From contig CP136067.1 in the NCBI GenBank assembly GCA_032622095.1, positions 197,990,052 through 198,054,051 on the forward strand: DNA of 64,000 nt. The letters run 5' to 3'. The notes under the pieces are model-generated. The model saw nothing but the letters and a program-made list of their open reading frames with translations. It made no database searches and was not told the DNA's origin. Positions 33,124-45,541 of the stretch are shown here, one piece after another (position 1 is the stretch's first letter; every line of letters starts with the position of its first letter). Position numbers and translations under genes: made by a program. Origin of the DNA: Siphonodentalium dalli (Eukaryota > Mollusca > Scaphopoda > Gadilida > Siphonodentaliidae).

Positions 33124-34929
33124 AATATTCCGTACTTGTATAGTAATATGAATGAATGATTTTTGAATGGCTCAAGTATGTAAACGTAGTTTTTAAAATC
33201 GCTCGAGTTGCTCAGAAAATATTCGCTTACGTCATCATGCAACTCGGGGCAGAATTATGTCTGTTAGGTATGCGGAGGCTTTGGCATTGGAAATGTTGTG
33301 CATTAAACACAATTTGTGTGCATCGCGGCGTCGTTGGGGGGGGGGGGCTGTCAACTTAGCTCAGTTAGTAAAATGGAATTCTCCGCAGATCTTGTTTGTC
33401 CGGAAACAACTCGTGCTCCATAATAATATAATTAATATGGATTTTTCACTATATGGAGCATGATCCTAGATGCAGCTTCCATATTCGAAAACTGGTAAAA
33501 CATGGGCCGTGAACATTATATCTAGGGATTTTTTTGGTAATATATTTTTTAGTCGGCTGACTTGGGAAAGTACTGCGCATTCATTCTGATAGTTGTGGTC
33601 GATTGTAAAATCCCAAAATAGGTCGGATTGGAGAATCACCCCTAGATGAGTTTATCAGAGCCAAATGTAAGGTCATTTACTCATTCAGTACCGGCGACGC
33701 ATATATACGTCGCCCAGCGCACCTCGTTTAAAACATGCTGTACTGGGCAATTCGCAATTTCAATCATGATGCGCATGCGTAGAATACTGCGGATTGCAAG
33801 TTCATTTTGAGACACTTTCTGTTTAATTATCATGTGGGTCCGATATACGTGCAAGCCCATATGCTGTCTTAGATGAACTTTCGTTATGAGGACACATTCA
33901 ACGTGTACATCATCGTGTAGCCGATGATGTCCCCGTCCAAACGATGTATAGGGCAGCTCCACACGTTGAAGCGTCTGTTGGTGAAAGAGCTGAATTTACG
34001 TAGTGAAAATTTACGTGCTTTGTGAGCGTGAATTGCAGAGTTCAAACTCTCGGAGGGGTCAACGTATACAGCGTACATATATGTTGATTGGAAACCGATT
34101 TTGATGGTGTAAAGGGCGATTACTATCAGGTCGGGGATGCCCTGATCCATCATAAACTTTGTTTGACGCCAAACGACCGAGCGACAACGTGCACGTCATG
34201 TCAATCAAACTCTGTACCGTAAGGAGTTCGCCAAAATCCAATTAGAATTTACTACAGAAAACTTTTTCGATAGATTGCTCTTGAATTTTTTTAAATATGG
34301 AACTGGTATTTAGGGGTTTTTAGACGCGGTGAATGAGATATAATTATCACGGAATTACTTCGAGGCCATTGGCCATGTAGCTGCCACACGAACAGGAAGT
34401 ATGTCTCACCGCCGATAGTATGATCCGTAACGATTGTTGTAGGCCTATAGAACGGAAACAATTGATTTTCAAACTGTTTTCAGCTTTGACATGTTTTTTT
34501 CGTAGATTGTTTATTGTAAACGTCATCCCATTTACAAAATGTGTTGAGTTCCACTGATCAGCCCCCCCCCCCCCCCCCAGATAACAACCTGAGAAATGTT
34601 ATTCCACAAGCAATATTAATGTCTAAAACACTACATAATAAACTATTTATACGGCCACAGAAAAGATACAAGATTTGAAATTTTTACGCAATCTGTGCTA
34701 ATATTAAGTCCTCGTTCGTTGCCATGGCAACATGACATTTTGAAGCTATGGTGACCCCCTAGTATTGGACATGGTGTTTCAAAGCATGATTAGGGCCTAT
34801 ACTGGCAATACCTACGGCAAATTCGATGCTGTCTAATATTGAATATTCAAACTAAGTATCTAGTTAGTGTAAAGGACGGCTCTCCCCAGGAACATGGCAC
34901 ACAAATATCGTTATCACCAGGAAACATGG
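33124..34929. other. Unassigned DNA between LINE fragments
   Basis: Contains a poly-G run near 33340, a palindrome GGCGACG...CGTCGCC at 33693-33714 and a poly-C run at about 34563-34579. Minus-strand frames of 60-93 codons between 33681 and 34241 have no motif I recognise. It could be an insertion separating two halves of one LINE. Confidence 0.4.
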
Positions 34930-36581
34930 CACTGACCTAATACTGACCCTTGAGGGACACCTGTCGGTGGACACTGTGGGCTGGATAGTTCTCATCCTAC
35001 AAGCACTCGTTGAGATCTGTTGCTGATATAATCTATTAACCAGGTGGCCTTCTTCAATGAGTGTGGAAGGGTCGTGAAAGAGATTCGCATCACCATTTTA
35101 AGATGCTATAACAGATTACATCGGGACCAGTAGCTTTGTTATACTTTAGCCACCAGAGGACTCATCTTGTGTGAAATCAATGGAATCAAACATTGCGCTT
35201 GTTCGTGTTGGGGTGTCGGGAATGGGCTGGCCATATATTGCCATTCACGCTATAGCTACTATTCTTAATAAAGATTGCATTTAATATTTTTCCGTTCTTC
35301 TTGTCCCCATACGCGTTGTAGTGTTTGATTGGAGTGGAGGCATATTATTTGATTTTGTATTTTTATGGAGAAGTAGATTGGTTATTTTCCAAAATGATTT
35401 AGTATCCTGTACATAATCTAGCTGAGAGTGGATTTCTTCAAAATATGTGTTGTTGTAAAACTTGTTCATATTCTTAACATTGTTGCGAATATTTTTGTAT
35501 TTGTCCAGTCGTTTGGCCGATTGTATTTCAATGACTCTTTCTGCATCTATCGCGCCGTCTGATTTCTAGTCTGATGTGACAATCACACCAGGTTTGTCGT
35601 TTGGTCTGATATTTGTTATGGGGTTTGGTTCATGTTTTTTTCTTGCTTTGTGTACAATAGTTTCAAAATGGATACATTGGTTTCGACTGGGGCATCTTTA
35701 ACAAGTATACGTTGATCCAATCGACTGACGAGAAGAAGCGATTCATTTCTTCGAAATTTGCGAGTTTATAATTCCAAATTGGTCGCTTAGTTAATGGTGA
35801 TATTTCGTAGACACATGATATGGTAATGTATGTTGCTTTGTGGTCGGCAACTCCGGGGTCTATAACGTCGGCATTCGAGATGTCTATAGACTGCGATACT
35901 ATCATGGGGTCTGGGTCCAATAGTGAAATGCGTGTAGATGAAATTGATGTTGGTTGTTCTAACAGTTTTCACAGAGAAGAAAGTGATGGTGGTCAGTAAC
36001 ACACTACCAGGCTGCAGAAAATCACCACAATGATTACCGAATTGTTGGTGAGTAATGCATCGGAAATACTTGATTCCAAGTCGATCCAGAATGACGAACA
36101 TGTATAGTTTTCAGAGCGGTAGATGATACAGAACAGAAAAGAAGAGCGCTTCTTTTTAGCATTAACCACATAACAAAGTATCTCTTTTCAAGATGTATCC
36201 ATCGTCCGTATAATATATTTCCAGAAAAATATGCACATCGACCGCCAACATAACAGCTTTCTCTCGCTCCGTATACAGGTCCAGCATATATTTCCAATTC
36301 CAACGCGGGCGAGTCGTCGTTAGAGTCAACATGTGTTTCAGAGAAACAAAACATATCAAAATGGAGTCTCGACGATGGCCGTCGTGGGGGTGGACATCAC
36401 AACAGAATAAATTTCTATCAACGCGGAAATGATCAATTCTACCTTGATGTCTATTCATGGAAAAGTCGAAACACTTTTCACAACATGTGGGATTATCCCT
36501 CTTTGATCGGAGGCTTGATTGGGTTCCTTTATGCGTAAATGTTCCATTTCTTATCCTGAAGTCCTGTAGCGAGATCCACAT
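34930..36581 (-). pseudogene. LINE endonuclease and reverse transcriptase relic (element B)
   Basis: On the minus strand, from 36354 down, FCFSETHVDSNDDSPALELE is the start of an APE-type endonuclease. YRSENYTCSSFWIDLESSIS and a degraded NNSVIIV-GDFN block follow near 36010-36100. VIDPGVADHKATYI (the SDH region) with RPIWNYKLANFEEMN lies at 35663-35920. The linker to the polymerase reads YVQDTKSFWKITNLL (35281-35469). The polymerase itself starts YNKATGPDVICYSI (35101-35160) and reaches PTGVPQGSVLG (34937-34967), after which homology stops before YADD. Many stops and frameshifts. Confidence 0.75.
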
Positions 36582-36746
36582 TATTTGCTGTCACTATATA
36601 TCTATATGACTGACCGACTCACAACGACGTGGGTAACAATATGCATTTGTTATGAGAATGACAATACAAAACATTCGAACATGTGTACATCATGTTCGTT
36701 GTTGCTACAATTGACTCAGTCACATTAACTGGAAATAAATAATTGG

Positions 36747-37670
36747 TCAACGAATCGTGTACGATTGTGCACAAGGTTCCCTTTGATGTCGAATGCGTAG
36801 GTAATGTGGCCAATTCATCTGCAGATGCGGAGTTGCTTTTGGTCTCACATGAAACATTATGTTTGTACTCACACGAGATATAGGAGTGTCAACGCGGCTG
36901 ATACGAGATGCAGGAGTGTCATGGCGGCTCACACGAGATTTAGGAGTGTCATGGCGGGTATCTGGAGAAGTCGGCCCAAAACAAAGTCGGCCCCATGAGA
37001 AGTCGGCCCAGAGAAGTCGGCCCCAAGAGAAGTCGGCCCGGTAAATTAAAGATTGGTCAAGAGAAGTCGGCCCCATTATTATTTTACTGCTTGTTAATGC
37101 CTGCAGCAGAGAAAGGATTTGCGTGCCCGCCCACAGGGCGGCACGAGGACGGTGGTGGGCTCATCCGAAGATCCGTGGCTCAGGAGGGTCAGGTGAGGCG
37201 GGATTCTAGCTGTTAAGTGATTTTTTTGTTATTTTCTTTTTGTTCTTTTTCTTGTTGTTTTTTCGTTTCTTCTTTTTTGCTGGTGGAGCACTCGATGGTG
37301 ATGGTGGTGGAGGCTCATCTTCAGAGTCATGGCGGCTCACACGAGATTTAGGAGTGGCATGGCGTACCGAGGTAGTAGATGAGTCACAACTTCGCGATGT
37401 TGGGTTATTGTTGCGGTTGTGGGACGTAACTGATTGTTCTGAGAAGGCAGTTCCCTTCGACTTTGAACAGGCGGGATAGTTGTCACATTCAAAGTAACGT
37501 TTTGTCCCTTGAATGAAATTAAAACGAGAACGCGCTCGGTTCAGAGGCGTATCCTCGAGATTTAAAGTTTCTTTGACGAAAACGCACAAGTCGTTGTATT
37601 TAATTGATGTGCGCTGAGCATACAACTCAAATGCCTGTGCCACGTTTAGCAGTTTTATCCATAGTCATCT
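36747..37670 (-). pseudogene. Putative ORF1 of LINE element B, repeat-expanded
   Basis: The minus-strand frame 37206-37643 reads VAQAFELYAQRTSIKYNDL, then NRARSRFNFIQGTKRYFEC, then a proline run and a lysine-rich tail (PPAKKKKRKNNKKKNKKK). Just upstream another frame has ATG and MDKTAK, so the true start probably lies near 37660 with one frameshift. Motifs like RHATPKSRVSRH recur as RHDTPKSRVSRHDTPASRIS in 36870-36960. It lies upstream of the endonuclease on the same strand, so an ORF1 role is inferred from position and basic composition, not from a recognised domain. Confidence 0.4.
36873..37075. repeat. Two short tandem arrays
   Basis: At 36873-36960 about three 30-bp units of CGAGATTTAGGAGTGTCATG type occur; a related unit recurs at 37318-37365. 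At 36965-37075 GAAGTCGGCCC is repeated about six times with variable short spacers. Confidence 0.75.
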
Positions 37671-38317
37671 GCGCGTTTCGTCGAATTTTTACACTTGTTG
37701 GCTATTTGCGATAGCATCATGTCTATATCGACTTAGTCGGCAATAGTCGAAGACAATAGTTTTATAGCCCGTTCTGTAACGTTTCTACAGTTTCTGAATT
37801 GGTTTCGATCTGATGACTCATTAGTTTAGTTTTAGAACTAAGGTTGGTGATGCCAACGCATCTGTCGTCAAATATTCTATCAAAATCAGGACTTATTGAG
37901 GCTTGTTCAGCTAAAGAACTGCCACGTACATGTATCAGAGCACATCATCAAGGGCATGTTGTAAGTATGCAAGACGTGTGTCATGTGTATTATTGTCAGT
38001 TTTTATCAAAGTTATCTCGGCGAAATGTTCTGCAATTTTGTATTGTCATGGAATTTCACTGACACACTTGGTTAGCTAACTGTATTATATTATAAATATA
38101 TAGGTCGATTTTAGTGGTAACTGGGTTTCCAGCATCACGTTGGACAATCCCTTTCAATTTGTATTCATAAATATAATCACTGATATTTACAGCTTGCGAA
38201 AATACATTTTGTTTGAATTCATCAAGCCGTTTTTCGTCAGTTTGAGCCCATATCAACATGTTCGATTATATGCATGCAATGTTTTTACCATAGTGGACTC
38301 TCTTGCATATATAGAAA
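37671..38317. other. No gene seen
   Basis: AT-rich sequence without a recognised gene or repeat boundary. Confidence 0.45.
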
Positions 38318-38592
38318 ACATCCATTACCCTACAGGGAGCCCCACACATATATAGAAGCATATAGAAGAGTGTCGTCTGCTCATGTTTGTCTGGGGCTCT
38401 GTATGGGTGAAATTATAAAATTGTTAAAGAATACAAGAACAAATTATTAAAATTGTAAAACATTGTTAGGCCAATGCATTCTCTTATATATGCGATGCGA
38501 CCTATGGTCGACTCGCATATATAAGAGAATGCATTGGCACAGGGTAAAAAAATCCCGACTTACGACTGGATTTGATATGGCGGGTCACATAT
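38318..38592 (+). mobile_element. Family Z MITE, half copy 1
   Basis: Begins at the central CATCCATTACCCTACAGGGA region of family Z and runs through the AT-rich spacer, one 69-bp hairpin (about 38468-38537), and the right end GACTGGATTTGATATGGCGG then GTCACATATA. The other half is missing. The complete copy is at 58541-59007. Confidence 0.7.
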
Positions 38593-38678
38593 ACGTAACC
38601 TCCAGTCTGCAGGGAGGCTTTTCCATAATATTCTATACGTAACCTCCAGTCTGCAGGGAGGCTATTCCATAATATTAT
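38591..38678 (+). repeat. 44-bp tandem duplication
   Basis: Two units starting ATACGTAACCTCCAGTCTGC and ending TTCCATAATATT, with one difference (GGCTTT versus GGCTAT). CCTCC and GGAGG form a small stem. A third copy lies alone at 42964-43007. Confidence 0.85.
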
Positions 38679-38689
38679 TAGCGATTCGA

Positions 38690-39049
38690 ATCAATTGAAC
38701 ATACATTCATAGAGGCACTGTGTACGGCCGTATACTTATATGAACCCGACATGTAACTTTAAATGTCCCAGAAAGTTCGGCAACCTATACTGTTCACTTG
38801 TGGTGTAGACCAGGAATTAGTATGTTGCTGTTTTTGTAACACCAATTATAAACCATAGGCACACGACAAAGATTGTGTCGACAATAGGAGACCGAGCGTC
38901 AGTCGCGATAGCTCAATCGATTGTACCAAGAATTTGAAAGCACTGTTCACTGCGACCCTTGAGTTTCCGCTTCAGGAAGACATGTCCTTTTGTTACTTAA
39001 TTATTGTTTATCGTACCTTTCATCGAGAGCGGCACTCCTGTATCCAGGT
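38690..39049. other. Satellite flank, no gene
   Basis: Unassigned sequence between the 44-bp repeats and the 32-bp satellite. A tRNA-like GATAGCTCAATCGATTG occurs near 38910 but has no matching B box or fold. Confidence 0.4.
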
Positions 39050-41737
39050 GTCAAAACCAATCAGTGTATGCACAACATAGTGTCAAAACCAATCAGTGTA
39101 TGCACAACATAGTGTCAAAACCAATCAGTGTATGCACAACATAGTGTCAATACCAATCAGTGTATGCACAACATAGTGTCAAAACCAATCAGTGTATGCA
39201 CAACATAGTGTCAATACCAATCAGTGTATGCACAACATAGTGTCAAAACCAATCAGCGTATGCACAACATAGTGTCAAAACCAATCAGTGTATGCACAAC
39301 ATAGTGTCAAAACCAATCAGTGTATGCACAACATAGTGTCAAAACCAATCAGTGTATGCACAACATAGTGTCAATACCAATCAGTGTATGCACAACAGAG
39401 TGCCAAAACCAATCAGTGTATGCACAACATAGTGTCAAAACCAACCAGTGTATGCACAACATAGTGTCAAAACCAATCAGTGTATACACAACATAGTGTC
39501 AAAACCAATAAGTGTATGCACAACATAGTGTCAAAACCAATCAGTGAATGCACAACATAGTGTCAAAACCAATCAGTGTATGCACAACATAGTGTCAATA
39601 CCAATCAGTGTATGCACAACAGAGTGTCAAAACCAATCAGTGTATGCACAACATAGTGTCAAAACCAATCAGTGTATGCACAACATAGTGTCAAAACCAA
39701 TCAGTGTATCCACAACATAGTGTCAATACCAATCAGTGTATGCACAAAATAGTGTCAATACCAATCAGTGTATGCACAACATAGTGTCAAAACCAATCAG
39801 TGTATGCACAACATAGTGTCAAAACCAATCAGTGTATGCACAACATAGTGTCAAAACCAATCAGTGTATGCACAACATAGTGTCAATACCAATCAGTGTA
39901 TGCACAAAATAGTGTCAATACCAATCAGTGTATGCACAACATAGTGTCAAAACAAATCAGTGTATGCACAACATAGTGTCAAAACCAATCAGTGTATGCA
40001 CAACATAGTGTCAAAACCAATCAGTGTATGCACAACATAGTGTCAATACCAATCAGTGTATGCACAACATAGTGTCAATACCAACCAGTGTATGCACAAG
40101 ATAGTGTCAATACCAATCAGTGTATGCACAACATAGTATCAATACCAATCAGTGTATGCACAACATAGTGTCAAGACCTATCAGTGTATGCACAACATAG
40201 TGTCAAAACCAATCAGTGTATGCACAACATAGTGTCAAAACCAATCAGTGTATGCACAACATAGTGTCAATACCAATCAGTGTATGCACAACAGAGTGCC
40301 AAAACCAATCAGTGTATGCACAACATAGTGTCAAAACCAATCAGTGTATGCACAACATAGTGTCAAAACCAATCAGTGTATGCACAATATAGTGTCAAAA
40401 CCAATCAGTGTATGCACAACATAGTGTCAAAACCAATCAGTGTATGCACAACATAGTGTCAAAACCAATCAGTGTATGCACAACATAGTGTCAAAACCAA
40501 CCAGTGTATGCACAACATAGTGTCAAAACCAATCAGTGTATGCACAACAGCGTGTCAATACCAATCAGTGTATGCACAACAGAGTGTCAAAACCAATAAG
40601 TGTATGCACAACAGAGTGTCAAAACCAATCAGTGTATGAACAACATAGTGTCAAAACCAATCAGTGTATGCACAACATAGTGTCAAAACCAATTAGTGTA
40701 TGCACAACATAGTGTCAAAACCAATCAGTGTATGCACAACATAGTGTCAAAACCAATCAGTGTATGCACAACATAGTGTCAAAACCAATCAGTGTATGCA
40801 CAACATAGTGTCAATACCAATCAGTGTATGCACAACAGAGTGCCAAAACCAATCAGTGTATGCACAACATAGTGTCAAAACCAACCAGTGTATGCACAAC
40901 ATAGTGTCAAAACCAATCAGTGTATGCACAACATAGTGTCAAAACCAATCAGTGTATGCACAACATAGTGTCAAAACCAATCAGTGAATGCACAACATAG
41001 TGTCAAAACCAATCAGTGTATGCACAACATAGTGTCAATACCAATCAGTGTATGCACAACAGAGTGTCAAAACCAATCAGTGTATGCACAACATAGTGTC
41101 AAAACCAATCAGTGTATGCACAACATAGTGTCAAAACCAATCAGTGTATCCACAACATAGTGTCAATACCAATCAGTGTATGCACAAAATAGTGTCAATA
41201 CTAATCAGTGTATGCACAACATAGTGTCAAAACCAATCAGTGTATGCACAACATAGTGCCAAAACCAATCAGTGTATGCACAACATAGTGTCAAAACCAA
41301 TCAGTGTATGCACAACATAGTGTCAATACCAATCAGTGTATGCACAAAATAGTGTCAATACCAATCAGTGTATGCACAACATAGTGTCAAAACCAATCAG
41401 TGTATGCACAACATAGTGTCAATACCAATCAGTGTATGCACAACATAGTGTCAATACCAATCAGTGTATGCACAAGATAGTGTCAATACCAATCAGTGTA
41501 TGCACAACATAGTATCAATACCAATCAGTGTATGCACAACATAGTGTCAAGACCTATCAGTGTATGCACAACATAGTGTCAAAACCAATCAGTGTATGCA
41601 CAACATAGTGTCAAAACCAATCAGTGTATGCACAACATAGTGTCAAAACCAATCAGTGTATGCACAACAGAGTGTCAAAACCAATCAGTGTATGCACAAC
41701 AGAGTGTCAAAACCAATCAGTGTATGCACAACAGAGA
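39050..41737 (+). repeat. 32-bp satellite, about 84 units
   Basis: The unit is GTCAAAACCAATCAGTGTAT then GCACAACATAGT. GTC positions at 39050 and 41706 differ by exactly 83 x 32, so there is no net indel across the array. Recurrent variants (AATACC for AAAACC, ACAGAG or ACAAAA for ACATAG, AAGACCTATC) are arranged in blocks. The stretch 39301-40020 matches 40741-41460 with about seven differences, an offset of 1440 bp or 45 units. Past that point the matching variants are 43 units apart, implying a two-unit deletion in the second block. Each unit contains a CCAATCA motif. Confidence 0.95.
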
Positions 41738-41993
41738 GTGTTGCAGGTTATATCGAAAACAACACAAGCCCACAAACAACATCGAAGAAAAAAATGCGAC
41801 GTAAGCACAGTGTAATACATAGTCTCAATGTATGAAGTCTTGAAAGCAAACTCAAACCCAAACTCAAACTCAAGCGATTTGATTTGTCAATCGATATATT
41901 TTACATGATAAATACAACTGGGCTCTGTTAAAGTCGTAGCTTATATGTCAGATCCCTATAACATTGAGAGAAATTGATAGCATATGTATAATT

Positions 41994-42688
41994 CATGATG
42001 GATGATATTAGAAAAAAACAAAATGCGATCTTTATAGAGGTTTTAAAAATTATTGTTTTCGTCCCCAAATCCAACAATCATAAAATAAATTTGTAAGAAC
42101 AAAGACATAAAATGTGTACTGAACACTGTACAGAATGTTGAGCAACAAACATATATTCATATTTACAAAATGTGCTTTGAAACAAATACTCAGAACAACT
42201 TGTTGACAAATTGTAGATTTATTTACTCAGTATGCTGTATGTTAGTTGACTATTGATTGGTTGGTTAGGGGCCACCTTGTGGCCAATTCAGCTGGGATAG
42301 TTATCAGCATGTGTGGCATCTGGCCCATGCAAGATTATGAGTGCTGAACTATTGAGTGGTTACAAGGTGGTGGGATAAATTTAAGCTCAAGAAATTATTT
42401 TATCAACTCACCACTGTCCAAAGATAACCAATTGCTGCCATCTCCCAGTTGACCATGTTGGGGAAGTAAATCAATCAATCGTAGACAACAGGTTTTGAGT
42501 AAATTTTCCAAAGAACGCTTGCTAGATATGAATATATTTTTGTTGTTCAACATTATTCAGTGTTAGGTACACACTTCCATGTTTTGTTCTGAGAAATTGA
42601 TTTTGTGTTTGTTTGATTTGGGGACGAAAACTATAATTTTTAAAACCGTTATAAAGATCACATTGTTTCCCTAATATAATCCATCATG
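41994..42688. mobile_element. Foldback-type element with about 100-bp arms
   Basis: The left end CATGATGGATGATATTAG and following sequence, including GGTTTTAAAAATTATTGTTT and TCGTCCCCAAATC, return in inverted order up to CCATCATG at 42688. A second inner inverted repeat (GATTGGTTGG near 42255 and CAATCAATCG near 42472) nests within. No open frame. Superfamily unknown, and no target duplication was found. Confidence 0.65.
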
Positions 42689-43187
42689 ACGTATTAAAAT
42701 GGTGCACAAATTGTCTTGGTTATTGTGCTTACTAATAAGTGACCATAATCCTTTAATATATACTCTATACAATTTTGGGGGGAATGGATTGACAAAGCCC
42801 TTAGTGTATATAAGTATGCTCTTATGAAAGAGAGTAGCTGTGAAGCTAACTGTACGACGTTAGATAATGGTTTATAGACATGATTTCTAATAAAGTGAGT
42901 TAGTCCCTAGCTTTTGTGATGAAGTATTCTTTTGAATATCTTTAGTAATCCATGTTCAATTATATACGTAACTTCCAGTCTGCAGGGAGGCTATTCCATA
43001 ATATTCTAGCTCTGTTTGGTATGGCACCTATGGATATCTAATTCGTTTTCCAATTTGTTCTTTGCGGATGAAGTTTAATCTGTATTCGCTGATAACAAAA
43101 TACCACACAAAATTCCCCCTTTAATTCCGTAAGATTGGTATATTCTCTGGGATTAATGCCTAATTTGTCCGTTTACCGGGCCTCGGA
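42689..43187. repeat. Flank with a solitary 44-bp repeat copy
   Basis: Mostly unassigned. At 42964-43007 it carries a third copy of the 44-bp repeat of 38591-38678 (ATACGTAACTTCCAGTCTGC..., one change early in the unit). Confidence 0.6.
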
Positions 43188-44488
43188 CGATTTTCGTTCC
43201 CCGCTTGTCGGCTTAGAGGCCAAAATTTCAATTTGTTACTACCCCAGCGGACGATATTTGTTGACCAACTTTTCGCCTTAGAGGTCAAAATTTCAATTTG
43301 TTACTACCCCATCGGCCGATTTTCGTTGCCCAACTTTTCGCCTTAGAGGCCAATGTAATTTGTTTGTTTTTTTCAGATAGTCGGCTTTCGTTGCATTACC
43401 TCTCGTCATACAAGTCATTGATAACATAATTCCTTTCTTTCCATTCATTAATGTTCAAGAACCTCTCGTTGACTTTAATAACTCATAACGTCTGTGATTT
43501 TATAACTTGTTGATGGTATTACTCATAACGTCTGTGATTTGATAACTTGTTGCTGTTATTACTCATAACGTCTGTGATTTTGTAACTTGTTGCTGTTATT
43601 ACTCATAACGTCTATGATTTTATAACTTGTTGCTGTTATTACTCATAACGTATGTGATTTTAAAACTTGTCGCTGTTATTACTCATAACGTCTGTGTTGT
43701 TTTATTCCCTCCACGATTTTCGTTCCCCGCTTGTCGGTTTAGAGGCCAAAATTTCAATTTGTTACTACCCCAGCGGACGATATTTGTTGACCAACTTTTC
43801 GCCTTAGAGGTCAAAATTTCAATTTGTTACTACCCCATCGGCCGATTTTCGTTGCCCAACTTTTCGCCTTAGAGGCCAATGTAATTTGTTTGTTTTTTTC
43901 AGATAGTCGGCTTTCGTTGCATTACCTCTCGTCATACAAGTCATTGATAACATAATTCCTTTCTTTCCATTCATTAATGTTCAAGAACCTCTCGTTGACT
44001 TTAATAACTCATAACGTCTGTGATTTTATAACTTGTTGATGGTATTACTCATAACGTCTGTGATTTGATAACTTGTTGCTGTTATTACTCATAACGTCTG
44101 TGATTTTGTAACTTGTTGCTGTTATTACTCATAACGTCTATGATTTTATAACTTGTTGCTGTTATTACTCATAACGTCTGTGATTTTAAAACTTGTCGCT
44201 GTTATTACTCATAACGTCTGTGATTTTATAACTTGTTGCTGTTATTACTCCATAACGTCTGTGATTGTATAACTTGTTGCTGTTATTACTCATAACGTAT
44301 GTGATTTTATAACTTGTTGCTGTTATTACTCATAACGTCTGTGATTTTGTAACTTGTTGCTGTTATTACTCATAACGTCTATGATTTTATAACTTATTGC
44401 TGTTATTACTCATAACGTCTGTGATTTTAAAACTTGTCGCTGTTATTACTCATAACGTCTGTGATTTTATAACTTGTTGCTGTAATTC
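43188..44488 (+). repeat. 526-bp tandem duplication containing a 40-bp minisatellite
   Basis: The segment from CGATTTTCGTTCCCCGCTTG (43189) recurs at 43715, a period of 526 bp and nearly identical. Each copy ends in tandem 40-bp units of ATTACTCATAACGTCTGTGA then TTTTATAACTTGTTGCTGTT. The first array has about six units (to about 43700), the second about twelve (about 44005-44488). Within the upstream part GCGGACGATATTTGTTGACC and GGCCGATTTTCGTTGCCC are themselves related blocks. No gene. Confidence 0.9.
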
Positions 44489-45284
44489 ATTTCCTCCGCA
44501 GAACGAAATTCCATATTACTTTTGACATTTATACACGAAGTGAGATATTTAGAGCTGATACTCTCCTTCTTTATTATATGTGTAAATCTCTGTATAGTGG
44601 CTCTTCTGTATGATTCAACTGTTGTTTTATTCCCTCCATGAACATATTTGCATATAGAGTCTGAGATACTGCAAGAAAACAAAACATTATTTAAAATCCA
44701 TCCTACAACTTTAAAATATGATTCTTCAATGCTATAGCAATTCCTTCTTTATCTATTCCTAAATCTAAATATACTTTGCATACATCACTTTTTCCAATCT
44801 CATGCATTTGAAATATGTCGTATGGCAATCCTCATTTGAATGCAGTAGTTCCCACACTTCTTCTATAACTGCGACGAATAGTTATGAGAATTACCTCCTG
44901 TTTTTTGAATTAATTCGATCAATCCTTTGAAATTGTGGGTAAGTTAAAGCCTTTCATATCAGTTTATATAGAGTAGTTGCCCTTGGATCGAAAGTGATCT
45001 CACGCAGAGTGGGAACCTTTTGTGCGCCATCGAAACGTCATGATATGTGGTAATCAATTACTTCCGATGGTAGGATTTTTCTCTTTGTTACAAGCAATAT
45101 TATCTGAATTGCGATTCAAAAGACTACTCAATTCTCGAGAGTGTGGTACCCGTTGTTTAATATTATTGACACTTATGTAATGTAATCGACATGTCTCTCA
45201 TGATCTCAGACATGTTACAATTGGTAAAAATTGATTGTGTACCACAGCTTTTTGGTCCGCTTGCTAATATTCCCAATACACATC
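44489..45284. other. Unassigned; faint minus-strand coding-like segment
   Basis: Between about 44690 and 44890 the minus strand reads FQMHEIGKSDVCKVYLDLGI with an upstream YRRSVGTTAFK segment. It looks like eroded coding sequence, but I cannot assign a family. The stretch holds no intact frame. Confidence 0.3.
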
Positions 45285-45541
45285 CAGTCGTAAGCCGGGA
45301 TTGTTTTACCCTGTGCCAATGCATTCTCTTATATATGAGAGTCGACGATAGGTCGCCTCGCATATATAAGAGAATGCATTGGCCTAACAATTTTTTTTAC
45401 AATTTTAATAATTTTTTCTTGTATTCTTTAACAATTTTATTATTTCACCCATACAGAGCCCCATACAAACATGAGCAGACGACACTCTTCTATATGCTTC
45501 TATATATGTGTGGGGCTCCCTGCAGGGTAATATATGTTTTA
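45285..45541 (-). mobile_element. Family Z MITE, half copy 2
   Basis: Inverted half element: the end resembling ATCCAGTCGTAAGCCGGGAT, one hairpin (about 45317-45384, one arm altered), the spacer, then the GAGCCCC...GGGGCTC centre ending near CCTGCAGGGTAATATATG. It stops at nearly the same central point as half copy 1. Confidence 0.7.

Noticed and set aside
33340-33380. tRNA D-arm-like TAGCTCAGTTAGTAAAATGG after a poly-G tract
   Set aside because: No B box or cloverleaf follows. It could be SINE debris, but this cannot be supported.
39050-41737. CRISPR-like array
   Set aside because: The units are directly contiguous, without unique spacers, in eukaryotic DNA. This is a satellite.
41592-41815. 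Open frames at the end of the 32-bp satellite (QCMHNIVSKPISV-like repeats)
   Set aside because: They are open only because ACAGAG variants replace the stop-bearing ACATAG. The frame is a by-product of the satellite.
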